From NCBI RefSeq assembly GCF_010389155.1, contig NC_057765.1, positions 4,774,001 through 4,838,000 of the forward strand: DNA of 64,000 nt. Reading direction: 5' to 3'. The DNA is from Erigeron canadensis (lineage: Eukaryota; Streptophyta; Magnoliopsida; Asterales; Asteraceae). Positions 36,713 through 50,670 of this stretch are shown piece after piece; the first letter of the stretch is position 1, and every line of letters starts with the position of its first letter. The translations under genes were made by a program, and so were the position numbers. The notes below the pieces were generated by a model. The model did no database searches and was not told the origin of the DNA. It saw only the letters and a program-made list of their open reading frames with translations.

Positions 36713-37012
36713 GTGTCAAGAGATGTCATCAATGTCAACTCCTTTGATTTGATGGAATTTTATTTCAAAATGATGTATCATGTCGAATGGCGGGTCCATC
36801 GTCTATCCCCAAGGTAAGACCCCGAATGAAAAAAACGTACCTTCGAAGGCATGATTCCTGCGATCAGGAGCTGCTTAACATCATTGAGAACAAGAGATCA
36901 GAAGATTTTGTGGAGGATAAAGTAAAAAGCGAACCAACACTGGGACCTGATCATAGCCGCCGTGAAGTGTTTGGATGCAAAGGCGATGGTTTTTAGATTC
37001 GGCAAACATGAG
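36713..37012. other. Unidentified part of the organelle mosaic
   Basis: This lies between the gypsy fragment and rps15. A frame at 36787-36996 (SSIPKVRPRMKKTYLRRHD) is not recognised. It could be mitochondrial intergenic sequence. Confidence 0.3.
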
Positions 37013-37291
37013 ATGTGTAAAATTCATTTATTTCAATTATTTTGCAAGAACAAGAAGAAAACAAAGAAAATAGTGGATCTGTTGAATTTCAAGTAGTAAG
37101 TTTCACCAACAAGATACGAAAACTTACTTCACATTTGGAATTGCACAAAAAAGATTATTTATCTCAGAGAGGTCTGCGGAAAATTTTGGGAAAACGTCAA
37201 CAACTACTGGCTTATTTGTCAAAAAAAAAATAGAGCATGTTATAAAGAATTAATAGGGCAGTTGAATATTCGAGAGAGAAAAACTCGTTAA
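37013..37291 (+). pseudogene. rps15: Plastid rps15 copy, disabled
   Basis: rps15 encodes small-subunit ribosomal protein uS15c. [39 protein letters not shown] and QLLAYLSKK are clear. The first codons are shifted by a small indel, and a longer A run at about 37222-37231 causes a premature stop after LSKKK. The true C-terminus (LNIRERKTR) follows in another frame. Its downstream neighbour ndhH is in native plastid order. Confidence 0.93.
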
Positions 37292-37368
37292 TTTGAAGAG
37301 TTAGTTTGAGTTTGATGAACTTCTTTTCGCTTTCAGCAATTCATGGAAGAATGAATCAGGAAAAACCT

Positions 37369-38070
37369 ATGACTGTACCAGCTACAAGAAAAGACCTCAT
37401 GATAGTCCATATGGGACCTCACCACCCATCAATGCATGGTGTTCTTCGACTCATTGTTACTCTAGATGGTGAAGATGTTATTGACTGTGAACCCATATTG
37501 GGTTATTTACACAGAGGTATGGAAAAAATTGCAGAAAATCGAACAATTATACAATATTTGCCTTATGTAACACGTTGGGATTATTTAGCTACTATGTTCA
37601 CAGAAGCAATAACTGTAAATGCGCCAGAGCAATTGGGCAACATTCAAGTCCCTAAAAGGGCTAGTTATATCAGAGTCATTATGTTAGAGTTAAGTCGTAT
37701 AGCTTCCCATTTGTTATGGCTTGGCCCTTTTATGGCAGATATTGGGGCACAGACCCCCTTCTTCTATATTTTTCGAGAAAGAGAATTGATTTATGACCTA
37801 TTCGAAGCTGCCACCGGTATGCGAATGATGCACAATTTTTTTCGTATTGGTGGAGTCGCTGCTGATTTACCCCATGGCTGGATAGAAAAATGTTTGGATT
37901 TTTGCGATTATTTTTTAACAGAGATTGCTGAATATCAAAAGCTTATTACACGGAATCCCATTTTTTTAGAACGAGTTGAAGGAGTAGGCATTATTGGTGG
38001 AGACGAAGCAATAAATTGGGGTTTGTCGGGACCAATGCTACGAGCTTTCGGAATACAATGGGATCTTCGA
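37369..38070 (+). pseudogene. ndhH: Plastid ndhH copy, 3'-truncated
   Basis: ndhH encodes the 49-kDa-type subunit of the plastid NAD(P)H dehydrogenase complex. [35 protein letters not shown] and [16 protein letters not shown] are kept. The frame is open for 234 codons from the usual start and breaks at [11 protein letters not shown], where unrelated sequence begins; the full protein has about 393 residues. The long open frame suggests a fairly recent or slowly decayed transfer. Confidence 0.94.
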
Positions 38071-38823
<753 letters not shown>

Positions 38824-39278
38824 TATATATATACATAATCAACTGTACTATACAAAATAGTTTAAATATATATACTTTTTTATATAATATATATTATTAA
38901 GAGTTAATTGCAGGATTCGTCCCTATGGTTTACCCATTTTAATGGTTTACATCCCTGTTAAGTTTTTTTAAACAAATCCGTCCAAACTTGTCATATTCTT
39001 TGTAAGTTACGTCCCTGTGGTTAACGACGTTATTATTTAGCCGTTAAGTCGACGCACATGAGCTGCACGTGAGGGCAGTTTTGTAATCTGCCACCCACAA
39101 ATAACTTTGTAATTGCACGATTCGTCCCTGTGGTTTGTCCATTTTAGTGGTTTACATCCCTATTCTAGAATTTTCGTGGAGTAGATCCAAAGTACGCAAA
39201 TTCGTTGCATGTTCCATCCCTGTGGTTGATGTCGTCAAATTTTTTACGTTAAATGGGATCACATGCCATATAAAGTTT

Positions 39279-40372
39279 GATGGGTTTTTCGAAAATTTGA
39301 AAACCCTCATTGAGTTTTTGACGGTAGAATTAAACAACGTTTGGAGTATACAGCTAAGCAAACTTGTTGATGGGTTGGTTAAAAATGCAAAATCCGCGTT
39401 GATGAGCTTCCCAATTGGAACTAGGTTCGTTCATATTACGGTCCAAACCGAGAAAACCGAGAAACCGGACCGATTTGGGACCGAAACCGAGTAGAACTGA
39501 TATCATCAGTCCGGTCCACAGTTTCTTAATTTCATGTTATTTGGTTCTCGGTCCGGTCCATGTTTAAACCGAGAAAACCTTCGGTTTGAACCGAACCTAG
39601 GTATATGTTGCCTATAATTCAAAATTCAAATATTAAATATAAGTTCAAGCAGGATTCTTATTCCTTTTTTATAGCATACAAGATATGACTTCTTTTTCTT
39701 CAGCAAATAATCTCCTCAAAACACGTAACAGATAATCTTTAACCTTTTTATCCTAATAAATAAACATCATTTGATTTAAGCATTCATCAATTTACATGAT
39801 TTACATCATGCACAGGGATTTTGAGAATTTTTTATTTTGTGATGGACAAGTATTTTTCTCATTATTTGATATTTTTAATACTTTATTTGATATTTTTGAT
39901 ACTTTATTTGCTACTGAGATTGACACTTTCTTTACTATTGAGCTTAATTTTATTTTTTGAAACCTTTTTGGTTATTGTGAATGCAAATTATGAATGCATA
40001 AATGATAGTTTGTACTTAGGTCAGAGACGCAACCACGCAGGTACTTAGCTCAGGTACTCTACTTTGTATGATTGTATCAAATTATATAGAAATTGTTGGT
40101 CATCGGTCCAACCTTTTAAACCCGAAAACCGAATATAAACTGAGCATGGACCGAACCGAAGACATCGGTCCGGTCCTCGGTTCTAAACTTCTACACAAAC
40201 GGTCCTCGGTTCGGTCCGGTTCTTGGACCGTGAACACCCCTAATTGGAACCAACCACCACCAAGCTCTCACCATTACCAGCACCACAAACCACAAACCAA
40301 GCTGTTCTGAAACTCAATCGCGGACCACCACTGATTGATGCGTCTCTATTACCCGAACAACTACTTTGTATG
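39279..40372 (+). pseudogene. Possible captured host gene fragment in MULE 2
   Basis: Between the inverted ends, one frame reads FENLKTLIEFLTVELNNVWS then KLVDGLVKNAKSALMSF up to 39413. After the hAT insertion (39422-40242) another frame gives LEPTTTKLSPLPAPQTTN, then LKLNRGPPLIDASLLPEQLL, ending at a possible donor CTTT/GTATGT. The codon-like composition differs from the AT-rich ends. I do not recognise the protein. This would make MULE 2 a Pack-MULE; without a parent gene this is inference. Confidence 0.4.
39422..40242. mobile_element. hAT element nested in MULE 2, GGTCCGG family
   Basis: The ends are TAGGTTCGTTCATATTACGG and GGACCGTGAACACCCCTA. A perfect 8-bp duplication ATTGGAAC flanks it (39414-39421 and 40243-40250). 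Subterminal parts repeat CGGTCCGGTCC and AACCGA. 821 bp; no transposase seen. Confidence 0.92.
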
Positions 40373-41041
40373 TTGTTTACTTATTTATATATATATATAC
40401 TAGGTTTATATGTTAATATGTATATGTAAATTCATAAAATCCCATAAGTGTGTATATATATATATATATTTATATTTATAGGATTCTGGGCCTTCTGGCT
40501 TTATACGTGGATGTGTATTAATATGCAATTTCTTTTTGTTTGAGCCTTAACAACCTATATCACAAGAATTAATTTCAATAATAACTAGATGAGAAGGAAA
40601 TTGAATAAAGAGGAATTTGGTGATCTGTGATTGGGGAGAATGTACGAAAATACCTTCACATGTGTGGCACGTATTCCATTTAACGGAAGAAAATTGACTA
40701 CATCAACCACAGGGATGGAACATGCAACAAATTTGCGTACTTTGGATCTATTCCACAAAAATTCTTGAGTAGGGATGTAAACCACTAAAATGGACAAACC
40801 ACGGGGACGAATCGTGTAATTACAAAATTGTTTGTGGGTGGTAGATTACAAAACTACCCTCACGTGCACCTCACGTGCGTCGACTTAATGGCCAAATAAT
40901 AACGTCGTTAAGCACATGGACGTAACTTGCAAAGAATATGACAAGTTTGGACAGATTTGTTTTAAAAAAACTTAACAGTGATGTAAACCACGAAAATGGG
41001 TAAACCACATGGACGAAACCTGCAATTAACTCTATTATTAA

Positions 41042-41298
41042 TACCTAATTGTTTAAGAAAAAGTAAAAATAAAGATACTTACTTTATAAATATTTCGTTT
41101 GTTGTGTTTGTTCATTAGTATTTGTTCGTTTGTGTTCGTGAACATTCGTTCATGGACACAAATGCGTTCACGAACACAAACGAACGAACATGAACAAGTC
41201 ATTATGTTTGTTTATCTGTTCGTGAACCGTTGGTTAAGTTAAATGAACGAACATGAGCAAGGTTCTGATCGTGTTCGTTCAATTCGTTAACGCCCCTA
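41042..41298. mobile_element. Right part of the split hAT MITE, GTTCGTGAAC family
   Basis: This matches the style of 33066-33304, with GTTCGTGAAC and ATGAACGAACATGA words, and ends GTTAACGCCCCTA. The left limit is set at the MULE 2 duplication. Confidence 0.6.
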
Positions 41299-41817
41299 GT
41301 TACGCGTTGCTCACCTTGTAACAATCAATTTTGTAGAGGTGAAAATACAGATAAACCGGAAATTTGGGATAATCTCGAGTAAGTCAGTATGTGGTAGGTC
41401 CACAATCAATATAACAATCGTAGTGTTCAATCATTTTTGGTATACATGTACAATCATAATAAATGTACAATTATTATATGCTATATCTAGCAACCACAAG
41501 TAGCATATAATAAAAGAAAATGGAAAAAAACATAAAGATAAGAGTTACATAGAGATTCAAAAATTGAAATTATTCCAATATGACCATGTTATACTGAATT
41601 TAATCGCTCCATGTGACATCCACTGAGTGTCTTGATTCTTTGGCAGCAATTAGGAAAGACAGTAGTTTGTAGTTGAAATACATGTACTAATTTGGCTGTT
41701 TGGGACAATTAATTAATGATGAAAAAGGGCAAAAGGCTCTCTTCCAAATTTTGTAAATTAATAATAAGTTATTTATAGGTCGACATATGCATTATCAACT
41801 TTTGTACTATAGAGTTA

Positions 41818-42418
41818 GGGGAAGAGCAGTGGCAAGCGGCTTGTAGGCGGGTTGGCCATGCCGCCGAGGGAACACCGCCGCCATCCTAGCGGCATGCCAA
41901 CGGCATGAAGGTGAGCGGGAAAAAGCCAGCGGAGGGATGGACGATTTCGAACGTTAAGGGAGCGTGTGGAGTGGGGGCTAACCCTCTTTTTTGACCATTT
42001 AACATCAAATAAAAAAAAAAAAATTTCATACACTGGTGCATTTTAGAGAAGACGAACGGCACAGCGCAACACATTGACATTACTTTCTTTTTATTTGATA
42101 GTGTAATATTTACAAAACATACCCTCAAGTATTATATATTTACAGATTATGTTAGTTTTTTAAATATAATTTGTTTTATAAAATTATTTAACTTAACTTA
42201 TATAATGGATTTTTAAGTTTAACAATAATATGTTTAAATAGAAAAAATTATCTAGTTTAATTTAAAAAGAGAAAAGAAAAATAAATTTGGGAGGGTTGAG
42301 AAGGTGATGAATGCCATTAAAAATGGTTGGGAGGGTTGAAAAGGAAATTTGAGTTGGAGGTATTTGATTGGTAGGATTTGGGAGGGATGAAAAATTAAGC
42401 TACATGACTCCTCTCCCC
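41818..42418. mobile_element. PIF/Harbinger-like MITE
   Basis: The ends are GGGGAAGAGCAGT and, reversed, GGGGAGAGGAGTC. A 3-bp TTA duplication flanks it (41815-41817 and 42419-42421), as expected for PIF/Harbinger. The left third is GC-rich, the middle AT-rich. 601 bp, no coding capacity. Confidence 0.72.
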
Positions 42419-42421
42419 TTA

Positions 42422-42857
42422 AAGTTGTAATAAGACTATATCAACTCGTTAGAGTTCTCCAGTTTAATTTATTACATATTGTGAGGTTGACTCTTTAAAA
42501 TGACATGTTTTAGAAGTTTTTCTTTTATAGCTTATGATTTAAATCTCATAGTTTGAAATATGTGGATGATTTCACTGTTGTATGATGAATTGATGAGGTG
42601 TCCCTCATATGCACTATATTCAATTTCGAATACGCCCCGAGGTGTCCTCAATATGCTCTAATACGGCTCAATCCCAATAATGTACAACCGTATACAGTTT
42701 CTGATACGGCCCAATACGAAAAGCATTAGGGGTATTCTTATACCAATTTTAGTCAAAGTAAAAGTTAACAATTCATTTACTACCTTAACAAACCATTACA
42801 TTGAGTATTGAAAGTTGTCAATATTAATGGTTAAGAGGATTAGTATAAATTAGAGTA
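42422..42857. other. Spacer, no feature seen
   Basis: AT-rich with no coding frame of note. Confidence 0.45.
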
Positions 42858-43050
42858 CTAGACGAATGTTCACGTGATATGTTGGCGATGACAACGGCAG
42901 TATGGTGGTGGTGGTAACGGATGGTAGTAGCGACCGGTGGTGTGGCGGTGGCTAATAATGTGCTTTATTTATGTAAAATTAATTGATATATAAAATGAGT
43001 AGTGTAGTTATTTTAGTATTTTAAGAATAGTTGTTAAAAATTAGATTTAT
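42858..43050 (-). mobile_element. Truncated Helitron-like piece
   Basis: The CTAG at 42858-42861 followed by a GGTGGTGGTGG-rich region resembles the 3' end, read in reverse, of the element at 43101. The other end is missing. Confidence 0.45.
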
Positions 43051-43100
43051 CAATCGGATATGTTTAAAATAATAAATAAAATTGAACTGTATTTTTGGTA

Positions 43101-43472
43101 CTAGACGTATGTCCGCACGACGCGGCGGCAATAGGTGGTGGTGGCGGCAACGGGTCATAGCGGAGTCGATGGCGGAGGGGTGGCGACTGTAGTAGGGTGA
43201 TTATTAATGTAAAAGTTTTTTATTCAAAAGAGGTAGTGTAGTTTAGTTAGCTTATGGGTGTGAAGAGAAAATGGTTAAGAGTATTTTTGGTAGATTAATG
43301 GGTGAGATATGATGAAGGTAAAATGTTTATAGGCATATTGATCTTATTAAAGGTCGAAAAGTTTAAAAACAAAGATAAAGATGAAATGTTTTATAAAAGA
43401 GTTAAAAGATATGAAATCAATTTTGAGAAAGATGAAAAGTTAGTGAAGTAATTTTGTATATATTAACATAGA
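43101..43472 (-). mobile_element. Small Helitron
   Basis: On the minus strand it starts TCTATGTTAATATATAC after an A and ends ...CATACGTCTAG before a T, fitting Helitron rules. The region before the 3' end is rich in CCACCACC and CCGC. 372 bp, no coding capacity. Confidence 0.65.
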
Positions 43473-43904
43473 TTATTTTAGAAAATAAGAGGTAATTATA
43501 AAACTAAAGATATTTTTAACTTAGAGAATAATTATATACTTAAATTGATTGAAAAGAATGTAGATAATTGTTTAGTGGTAAATAATGAAAGAACTAAATT
43601 ATTTATATAACAAATACTTCATTTAGTTAGCTAGAAGTCAATTTTAAACAAAGTATTTTTTTTATTAGCCTTATTAAAATAATTTAGGTTATTCTAAAAT
43701 AATATATGTGTGACCCAAATAGTCATATCTCTTACCTTATCTGGTAGGTGTGTGATAAGGTGATGAATTACCAACCTACACTTTACAATTGAGTCTTCTT
43801 AATCCTCCATAATTAGGTAGATTTAAGTAAAAGTACAGCCTTTAAAGTAATGACTTCTTAATCCTCCATAACTTTTAAGGACATATATCGAGTGTAATTG
43901 ATAC
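43473..43904. other. Spacer, no feature seen
   Basis: AT-rich. A short phrase, TTCTTAATCCTCCATAA, occurs twice near 43795 and 43856. Confidence 0.45.
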
Positions 43905-43913
43905 ATTTTATAT

Positions 43914-46900
43914 ACAACAACAACAACAGAGCCCAATCCCTGCGCAGGGTATGAGGGGGGTAAGCTGTAGACAGTCTTACCTCTACACAAAGGTAGAGAG
44001 ACTGCTTCCATAGGGACCTCCAGCCACAAAGATGTGCAAGGCGAAAAATGGGAAATGATTAGAATAACCATACCTGACTGTCGAGAATCTTAAAAGGAAT
44101 AAATACCTGTCTGCTGAGTCCGGCTACATTGAGGGTCGAAACGAGTATCAACCATGCGCCCACCGATATCTTAGAAACATGTTTGGCAATACACATACAA
44201 ATACAAAGGCAACCATATTGAGCATATTAAAGAACATACAAGTAGCAAACTAATAAGCAACTCGAACATGTAGTAGGAAACAACCAAGACAAATATGCAT
44301 ATAAAAACGAAAAGACAAAACCTGAAAGGGACCCGATGGGACCAAGGCAGTAACGACTTCTAAACAACCTATGCAAAAAAAATGAACTTAGGCCGCCTAG
44401 CTACACTAATCCTAGTCCTCTCACCTGCCCTCCAAACCATTAAACTAGACCTATACACCTAGTCCTTTAGATAAACTCTCATTGGTCATGTCCTCCGACA
44501 GACATTTTGGGGGAACAAACACAAGAGTAACCTCCCCCCTCGGTTTAGGCCTCTCGAGACTCAAGGCCAAAAACCCCTACGAAAGGTCACAGAGAACCAA
44601 AATCTAAATAAAAAAAAGTCTACTTAATCTAATCCCATATGCCTTACCCTCGTAGTCCACGACCTCTACCAGAAAGCTCCTCTAGCGCATTCGGAAATCC
44701 GTCCTTCCCCCTCCATCTACCTACCTCTTTTCTTGTCACGTCAAAGTCCTCTGTAGCGTCGACTCACCTTAGCTGAGCCACTTCTCTAGGCCAAACCCTC
44801 ACAAACCTCCTTTGGCAAGGCAATATGGAAAAATATGGCCATCTAGGTCACACAAAAATCCTACCCTAACCTAATATTCTACTCTAATCCTAGTTCGCCG
44901 TGTCGTCCTATCCGACGTCATGTCCTCCGACAAGCCAAGTTCTATTAGGTCCTTCGCTAATCGATCCTCCCACCTCATCTTAGGTCGTCCCCTTCTTCGT
45001 ATGCTGTCCACGTGAATAGCCTCCGCTCTCCTAAGTGGTGCTGTTTCATCCCTTCTCCTAACATGGCCAAACCATCTCAAGCGCTCTTCCCTTAGCTTGT
45101 TAATGATGGTCCCTACTTCAAGTTCGGCTCTAAAAGCTCCCGTCGGGATCCTGTCTGCTAAGGTCTTCCCGCAAGTCCACCTTAACATCCTCATCTCAGC
45201 CACCTCTACTCGAGTCGCTTGGGCTTTCGTTATCGCCCAACATTCTGACCCGTATAACATAGCCGGTCTAATAGCCACTCTATAAAACTTCTCTTTCAGC
45301 TTTAGCGGGATCCTCTTGTCGCACATGACTCCAGAAGCTGCTCTCCACTTCATCCATCCAGCTTGGATTCGATGTGTCACATCTTCGTCTATCCCCCCCG
45401 ATTTGTGTATCACCGATCCTAAGTATCTAAAAGACTCTTTCGGACGCAATATCCGTCCCCCAATGCTAATATCCTCATCCCCATTTTGTCTGATCTCCTG
45501 CTTATCGAAGTCACATCTAAGGTATTCTGTCTTCTCTCGACTCACGAACAGACCATGGTCTTCAAGGGCTTCTCTCCATTTCTCTAGCCTCTGGTTTAGT
45601 TCCTCCGTCGATCTCGCAATAAGCGCAATGTCATCGGCAAATATCATACACCACGATAGTTCCTCTTGTAGACCACTGGACAACTCGTCTAAGATCAACG
45701 TAAAAAGGTACGGGCTAAGCGCCGAACCCTGGTGTAGGCCCATTTCTACGGAGAAAAGTTCAGTGTTCCCCACAGGGGTTCGGACACTGGTCCTCGCCCT
45801 ATCGTACATATCCCTAATAACCCTAATGTATCTCCCGGTAACTCCTTTCGCTTGTAGCGTCCTCCAAATCAGCTGTCGTGGTACACTATCGTATGCCTTT
45901 TCCAAATCTAGGAAGGTACAATGTAGCGCTTTTTGTCTTTCCCTATACTTTTCCACAAGGCTTCTGGTGATGTGAATAGCCTCCATCGTCGACCTACCTG
46001 GCATAAAACCGAATTGATTCTCTGCCACCTTCGTAACCCTTCTAAGCCTTATCTCTATCACTCTCTCCCATAGCTTCATGGTATGACTTAGGAGTTTAAT
46101 GCCCCTATAGTTGCTACAACTCTGCACGTCCCCCTTGTTCTTATAGATAGGTATGACTTCACTAAGTCTCCATTCTTCTGGCATTTTTGCACTTGTCCAA
46201 ATCTTGTTGAAAAGGCTTGTCAGCAAGCTTATCCCCACGTCTCCCAAGCATCTCCATGCCTCGATAGGAATTTGGTCAGGACCTGTTGCTTTGTTTCTCC
46301 CCATCTTCTTTAGAGCGAACCTTACTTCCTCTTGGCTGATCCTCGGAGTATCGTCGTCATCGCAACAAATGTCTGAATGGGTACCGTGATCGATTCCTCC
46401 TTCACTTCGCCCCGACTCTCTCCTATTAAACAGGATGGCGAAGTACTCTTCCCATCTTTTCCTAATGTCTTCCACCTTCACAATGCTCCGTCCGCTTTCA
46501 TCCTTAATATAGATGACGTCTTCTAAATCCCTACGTTTTCTCTCCCTTGCTTTTGCAATTCTGAATATATCGTTTTTGCCTTCCTTGGTGTCTAGTTTCT
46601 TATATAGTTCTTCGTACGCTCTTTCTTTTGCTATAGCTACAATCTTCTTTGCTTCTTTCTTGGCTTCGTAGTATCTCTGCCTAGCCAAGGACCAGTCTTC
46701 ATTTGTCCCGTATTGCTTGCTCTTGATAAGCTCTTTAAAGCAACTAAGTTTTGTGGCAACCTTGGTCTGGACCTCTTCACTGATCCACCAAGATTCTTTA
46801 CCCTCTTTACGCTGACTACCTGTCCCTCTTGTTTCCCCTAGTACCGCCTTTGCCGTCTCCCTCATACCCTTTGCCAAGTGTGTCCACAACTGATCAACAT

Positions 46901-47358
46901 CCATATGCGGGCCGTTTTGGATCTCTAATGCGAACCTCACGCTGGTCATCGATCTAAACGTCTCTGCTGCTTCACCCATAAGGTTTTTCCAAAGGATTCT
47001 TGGCTTTACAGCCTTCTCTATCTTGGTTGCTCGTCTACTCAAGAATAAATCCAAAATCTACAGTTTATGTTGGGAGTAGCAACCCTCTTTGGGGAGGACC
47101 TTGCAATCTTTACAAGCCTTGAAGTCACCTTTACGCATCAGGAAGTAGTCAATCTGCGTTTCATTGCGGCCGCTCTGGAAGGTAATCAGCTGAGATTTCC
47201 TCTTTCGGAAGAACGAGTTTGCTATAACCAGTTCATGCGCAGTAGCGAAATCCAATATCATGCGTCCCTCTTCATTCCTCCGTCCAAATCCTAAACCCCC
47301 ATATACACCCGGGTATCCGTCTGACTGTACTCCTATATGCCCGTTTAAGTCTCCTCCT
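43914..47358 (-). mobile_element. 5'-truncated RTE-type LINE with target duplication
   Basis: It is bounded by the 9-bp direct repeat ATTTTATAT (43905-43913 and 47359-47367). On the minus strand it runs from the endonuclease (GGDLNGHIG) through RT to a 3' region of about 950 bp, ending in GTTGTTGTTG, the short-repeat tail typical of RTE elements. The 5' part of the endonuclease is missing. A fragment of the same 3' region lies at 54040-54140. Confidence 0.9.
44871..47357 (-). pseudogene. RTE endonuclease-reverse transcriptase, one stop
   Basis: The frame is open for 829 codons except one TAG just before LDLFLSRRATKIEK. The start holds the endonuclease C-terminus: GGDLNGHIGVQSDGYPGVYG and QIDYFLMRKGDF. 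RT blocks are ATGPDQIPIEAW, YRGIKLLSHTMKLWERVIE, FLDLEKAYDSVPRQLIW, GLHQGSALSPYLF and the catalytic FADD in WCMIFADDIALIA. The end, RRRGRPKMRWEDRLAKDL, is typical of plant RTE proteins. Apart from the truncation and the stop, the RT looks intact, so the insertion is probably recent. Confidence 0.93.
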
Positions 47359-47367
47359 ATTTTATAT

Positions 47368-50300
47368 GTAGATTGTATATATGTTTACTACCTTTGTTGT
47401 GTTTAGTGATTAACTTATAATTCATGTTCGTTAATATGCTTATAGGTACTATGTTTGTCAATCATTGTAGCTTTGTATCTACAGCAATGCAGATGACCTG
47501 AAATGAATGCAAGATTTGGTCCATCTAAAATTTTTATATGGGAAAAATGAAAAAAATAGTCTAAAAATTTTCATAACTATTGGATGATGACATATGAAAA
47601 AATCAGAGGAACAAGATTAGAAAATATAATTAGTGGATAACACATGTCAACTTTTTAAAATTTTAAAAGGATTTTTAGGCTAACTTTAAGATGATTTATT
47701 ATTTTTTTTTTATATCATTAGACATCAGGTAATAAATGAAGCAAAACGACAAAAACTAAAGTTAACTTCCACCTAAAAAATGAAAAGAAAGAATTACTTA
47801 TGTGTTTAATAGGTGTAACTTCCACCTACAGTTAATTTTAGTTTTAAATAGATTATTTGATTATTGCATATACATAACGCAATTAACTAAAAAAGTGTTT
47901 AGCAAAAAAAGTAATTATCTATGCTTTTACTGAGACAAAACGCAGTTTTGGATAACATGTTCTTTCAAAGTTTTTAGACGTAAAATTTATTTTGCTTAAT
48001 CATTTCCAAACACCTCGTTAGACAATAAACATTTTAAATATCTATCCTTGAAATCGAACTTGTGACATGAGATGTCATGATTATATTTCGAACAATGGTT
48101 AGCAACATATTTGCATCTCATTGTTGGATTTTTTTTTTTTTTTTTTGAATTGTGCATCGGAATTACTTAGCATTCGACACAATTATCTCCATTCAATATA
48201 AAAAGAAATTTATCATAAGTTAAAAAAAATGTATATAATTATATTAGATTTACTCATGTGTCAAATAAATGAGGTATTTATCACATATTCAAGATAGTAT
48301 TAAATAAATTTTTTTAAATTCAAATCAAGTTTTATTTATGTTATATTATCAATTCTCGAAAATGACATCAGCTTTATGTTTTTAATCGATAATTTTATTT
48401 CTATTTTATATACGTTTAATCATCTAAAAATAAATATTTAAATTTTAAAATTTTTAAGTATACGTATTTTATTTATATTTTATAATAGGTTAGATAAGTC
48501 TTACAATAAAAAAAAATATTATTTTAGTATTTTATTTATATTTTTTAGTGAGTTAGATAAATCTTACAATAAAATAAAATAAAATAAAATATTGATATAA
48601 ATATTAATTCGTATTAATCTAAATCTCTAACTCTAGGTATATCTTGTTATTAGATATACATTATGCAATAAAATATTAACTATTTTGATATTGAGTTAAA
48701 GTGTAAATTGGTAATGGAAAAAAAGAATAGATTAATTTAGACATGTGTTGATTTAACTAATTTAAAAAAAATTGAGAATTGTTATTGGTCAATAGCTATT
48801 AAGTCAGTTTTTTTTTTTAGTATAAATTAATGTTCGTGTAAATTACACATGCTGTTTATCACATGTCAAGAAAAGATGATTATTAAATATGTAAATTTAA
48901 ATAAAAAAAATATATGTAAAGTCAAATTAAAAGAATATATTTAAAGGATTGGAAACATTGTTATCTCATTATTAAAGTTTTATATACACACTGTAAGTTA
49001 AAATAACTGTATTATATTATTTAAAAACAGTTTTATACATAGTAACCAGTATTCATGATTTATATATTCATTAAAAATGTAAATTAACATATAACATTTT
49101 AATATTTTATAAGAAAAAAGTTATAAATATTTATAAAAAATTAATTAATTAAATGATGAAAAATTTAAAAAAATTTCTCAACTAAATGACTACAAAATAT
49201 GTAATAAATATAAACTAAGTGTTTAGTGAGGTTAAAAAGTATAAAATATTGATGGAAACAAATAATAAAATGAATACTAATATACTAATAATTTTGGATA
49301 ATGATTATAAGAATTTTTAATTTATAACTAAATTAATAATGACATAATCGATGTTTAATTTTAATGATTGAAAAACTGTAATTGGTTAATAAGTTGTTAG
49401 ATCAGTTTTCTTTTAATTAATATATATTAAGATTAAATTATGATTTACATGGAACCCCAATCTATTTTTATCACATTTGGACTTCAACTTATGATTTCTT
49501 CATTGAAATCAACGGGTAACCCAGCCTAATTACGTGAACTTGAGGTCATTGATATCACTAGTCATTTGTTAATTACATTTATGTTAACATTAGTCAATTG
49601 TCATTACCTACTTGTGATTGCGAAAACAAAGAATAAGAAGAAGTACCATTCAAGTTAATTACGTGTTAACTAACTAAACGAAAAAGTTGCATCACAATTA
49701 TGTTATCATTAGTCATTTGTCATTACCTAAACCAAGAGCTCTTTTTACAAAACAAGACATATTTTCCCTTTACATTTAAAGTAATAATTTACACACACAC
49801 GTAGCCTAATGATAAGGGAAAAAGAGATGATATTTGTACCACAAATTTTGATTAATTTATCGTAAACGTGCTTTACTGACTTATACAGTTTGCTTTAAAA
49901 TTATCAATGACAGATCCAGGAATCTTTAACGATGGGGGGCTAAAAAAATTTACCATAAAAAATCAAACAACTAAACAATCTCGATATAGCAACCAAACAA
50001 ACTCAAATCAACATCAAAACAGACCGTTAATATCAACAAAATAATACGCTAACAACACGTAAAATAACTTGTCAATACTTAATAGCACCAAAAACACAAT
50101 GCAAGTTGTATTAAAAAAACAAACTAAATAGTAAATATGCAACAACAAAATACCATTCGTTTATAGTACCAAGATTAGGACAAAATTATAATTTATACAA
50201 AAGTAAATACACTATGACGGTATAATCTACTCGATTACCATACCTATCAAACAATATTAATGGTAAACCTTCTTTCTTTTTTATTCCTTTTTTTCTTTTT

Positions 50301-50662
50301 GACAACTTATGACCACATAGTTGATAAAGTCTTGTAAGCCACATTTCTAATTAACATTCGTTAACAATAGCATCTCTTGAAAATGGTAATTCAGTTGAAG
50401 ACAAGTTGACGTAAACAAAATTAAAACTTTTGTTGTCTTGTTAAAGCATGTGTACTCAAAGTTAGAACGAAACTCAAAAACTGAAAAAAGTAAACACACT
50501 TATGATTGTAGTATTTTTTTGTATTTGTTTGTGACATGAATCATGAAGTTATAAATTTTGATTGGGTGGACTGGGTTATTTTCACTTTTGGAGCTGGTTT
50601 GTTTTTACATATTTAGGCTTGGATCAAGTATTAAATGCATAGAATTTTTATAGTAAGGGTAA
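47368..50662. other. Long AT-rich spacer
   Basis: I see no gene and no clear element ends in 3.3 kb. It holds T and A runs (for example near 48128) and a short AAAAT repeat near 48567. The segment near 49910-50000 resembles common plant repeat remnants but has no boundaries. Confidence 0.45.
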
Positions 50663-50670
50663 CATTGGTT

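Larger units (their letters stand above)
38901..41032. mobile_element. MULE 2 with about 400-bp inverted ends
   Basis: The ends GAGTTAATTGCAGGATTCGT and ACGAAACCTGCAATTAACTC are inverted. The repeat continues inward for about 350-400 bp on each side. A perfect 9-bp duplication TATTATTAA flanks it (38892-38900 and 41033-41041). No transposase is seen. The interior holds a possible captured gene fragment, split by a nested hAT element. Confidence 0.93.

Noticed and set aside
42858..43200. GGTGGTGG-rich stretch as a glycine-rich gene
   Set aside because: No sustained open frame; it is the GC-rich part of Helitron ends.
45316..45975. A 219-codon open frame on the plus strand
   Set aside because: It is the reverse shadow of the RTE reverse transcriptase and has no domain of its own.
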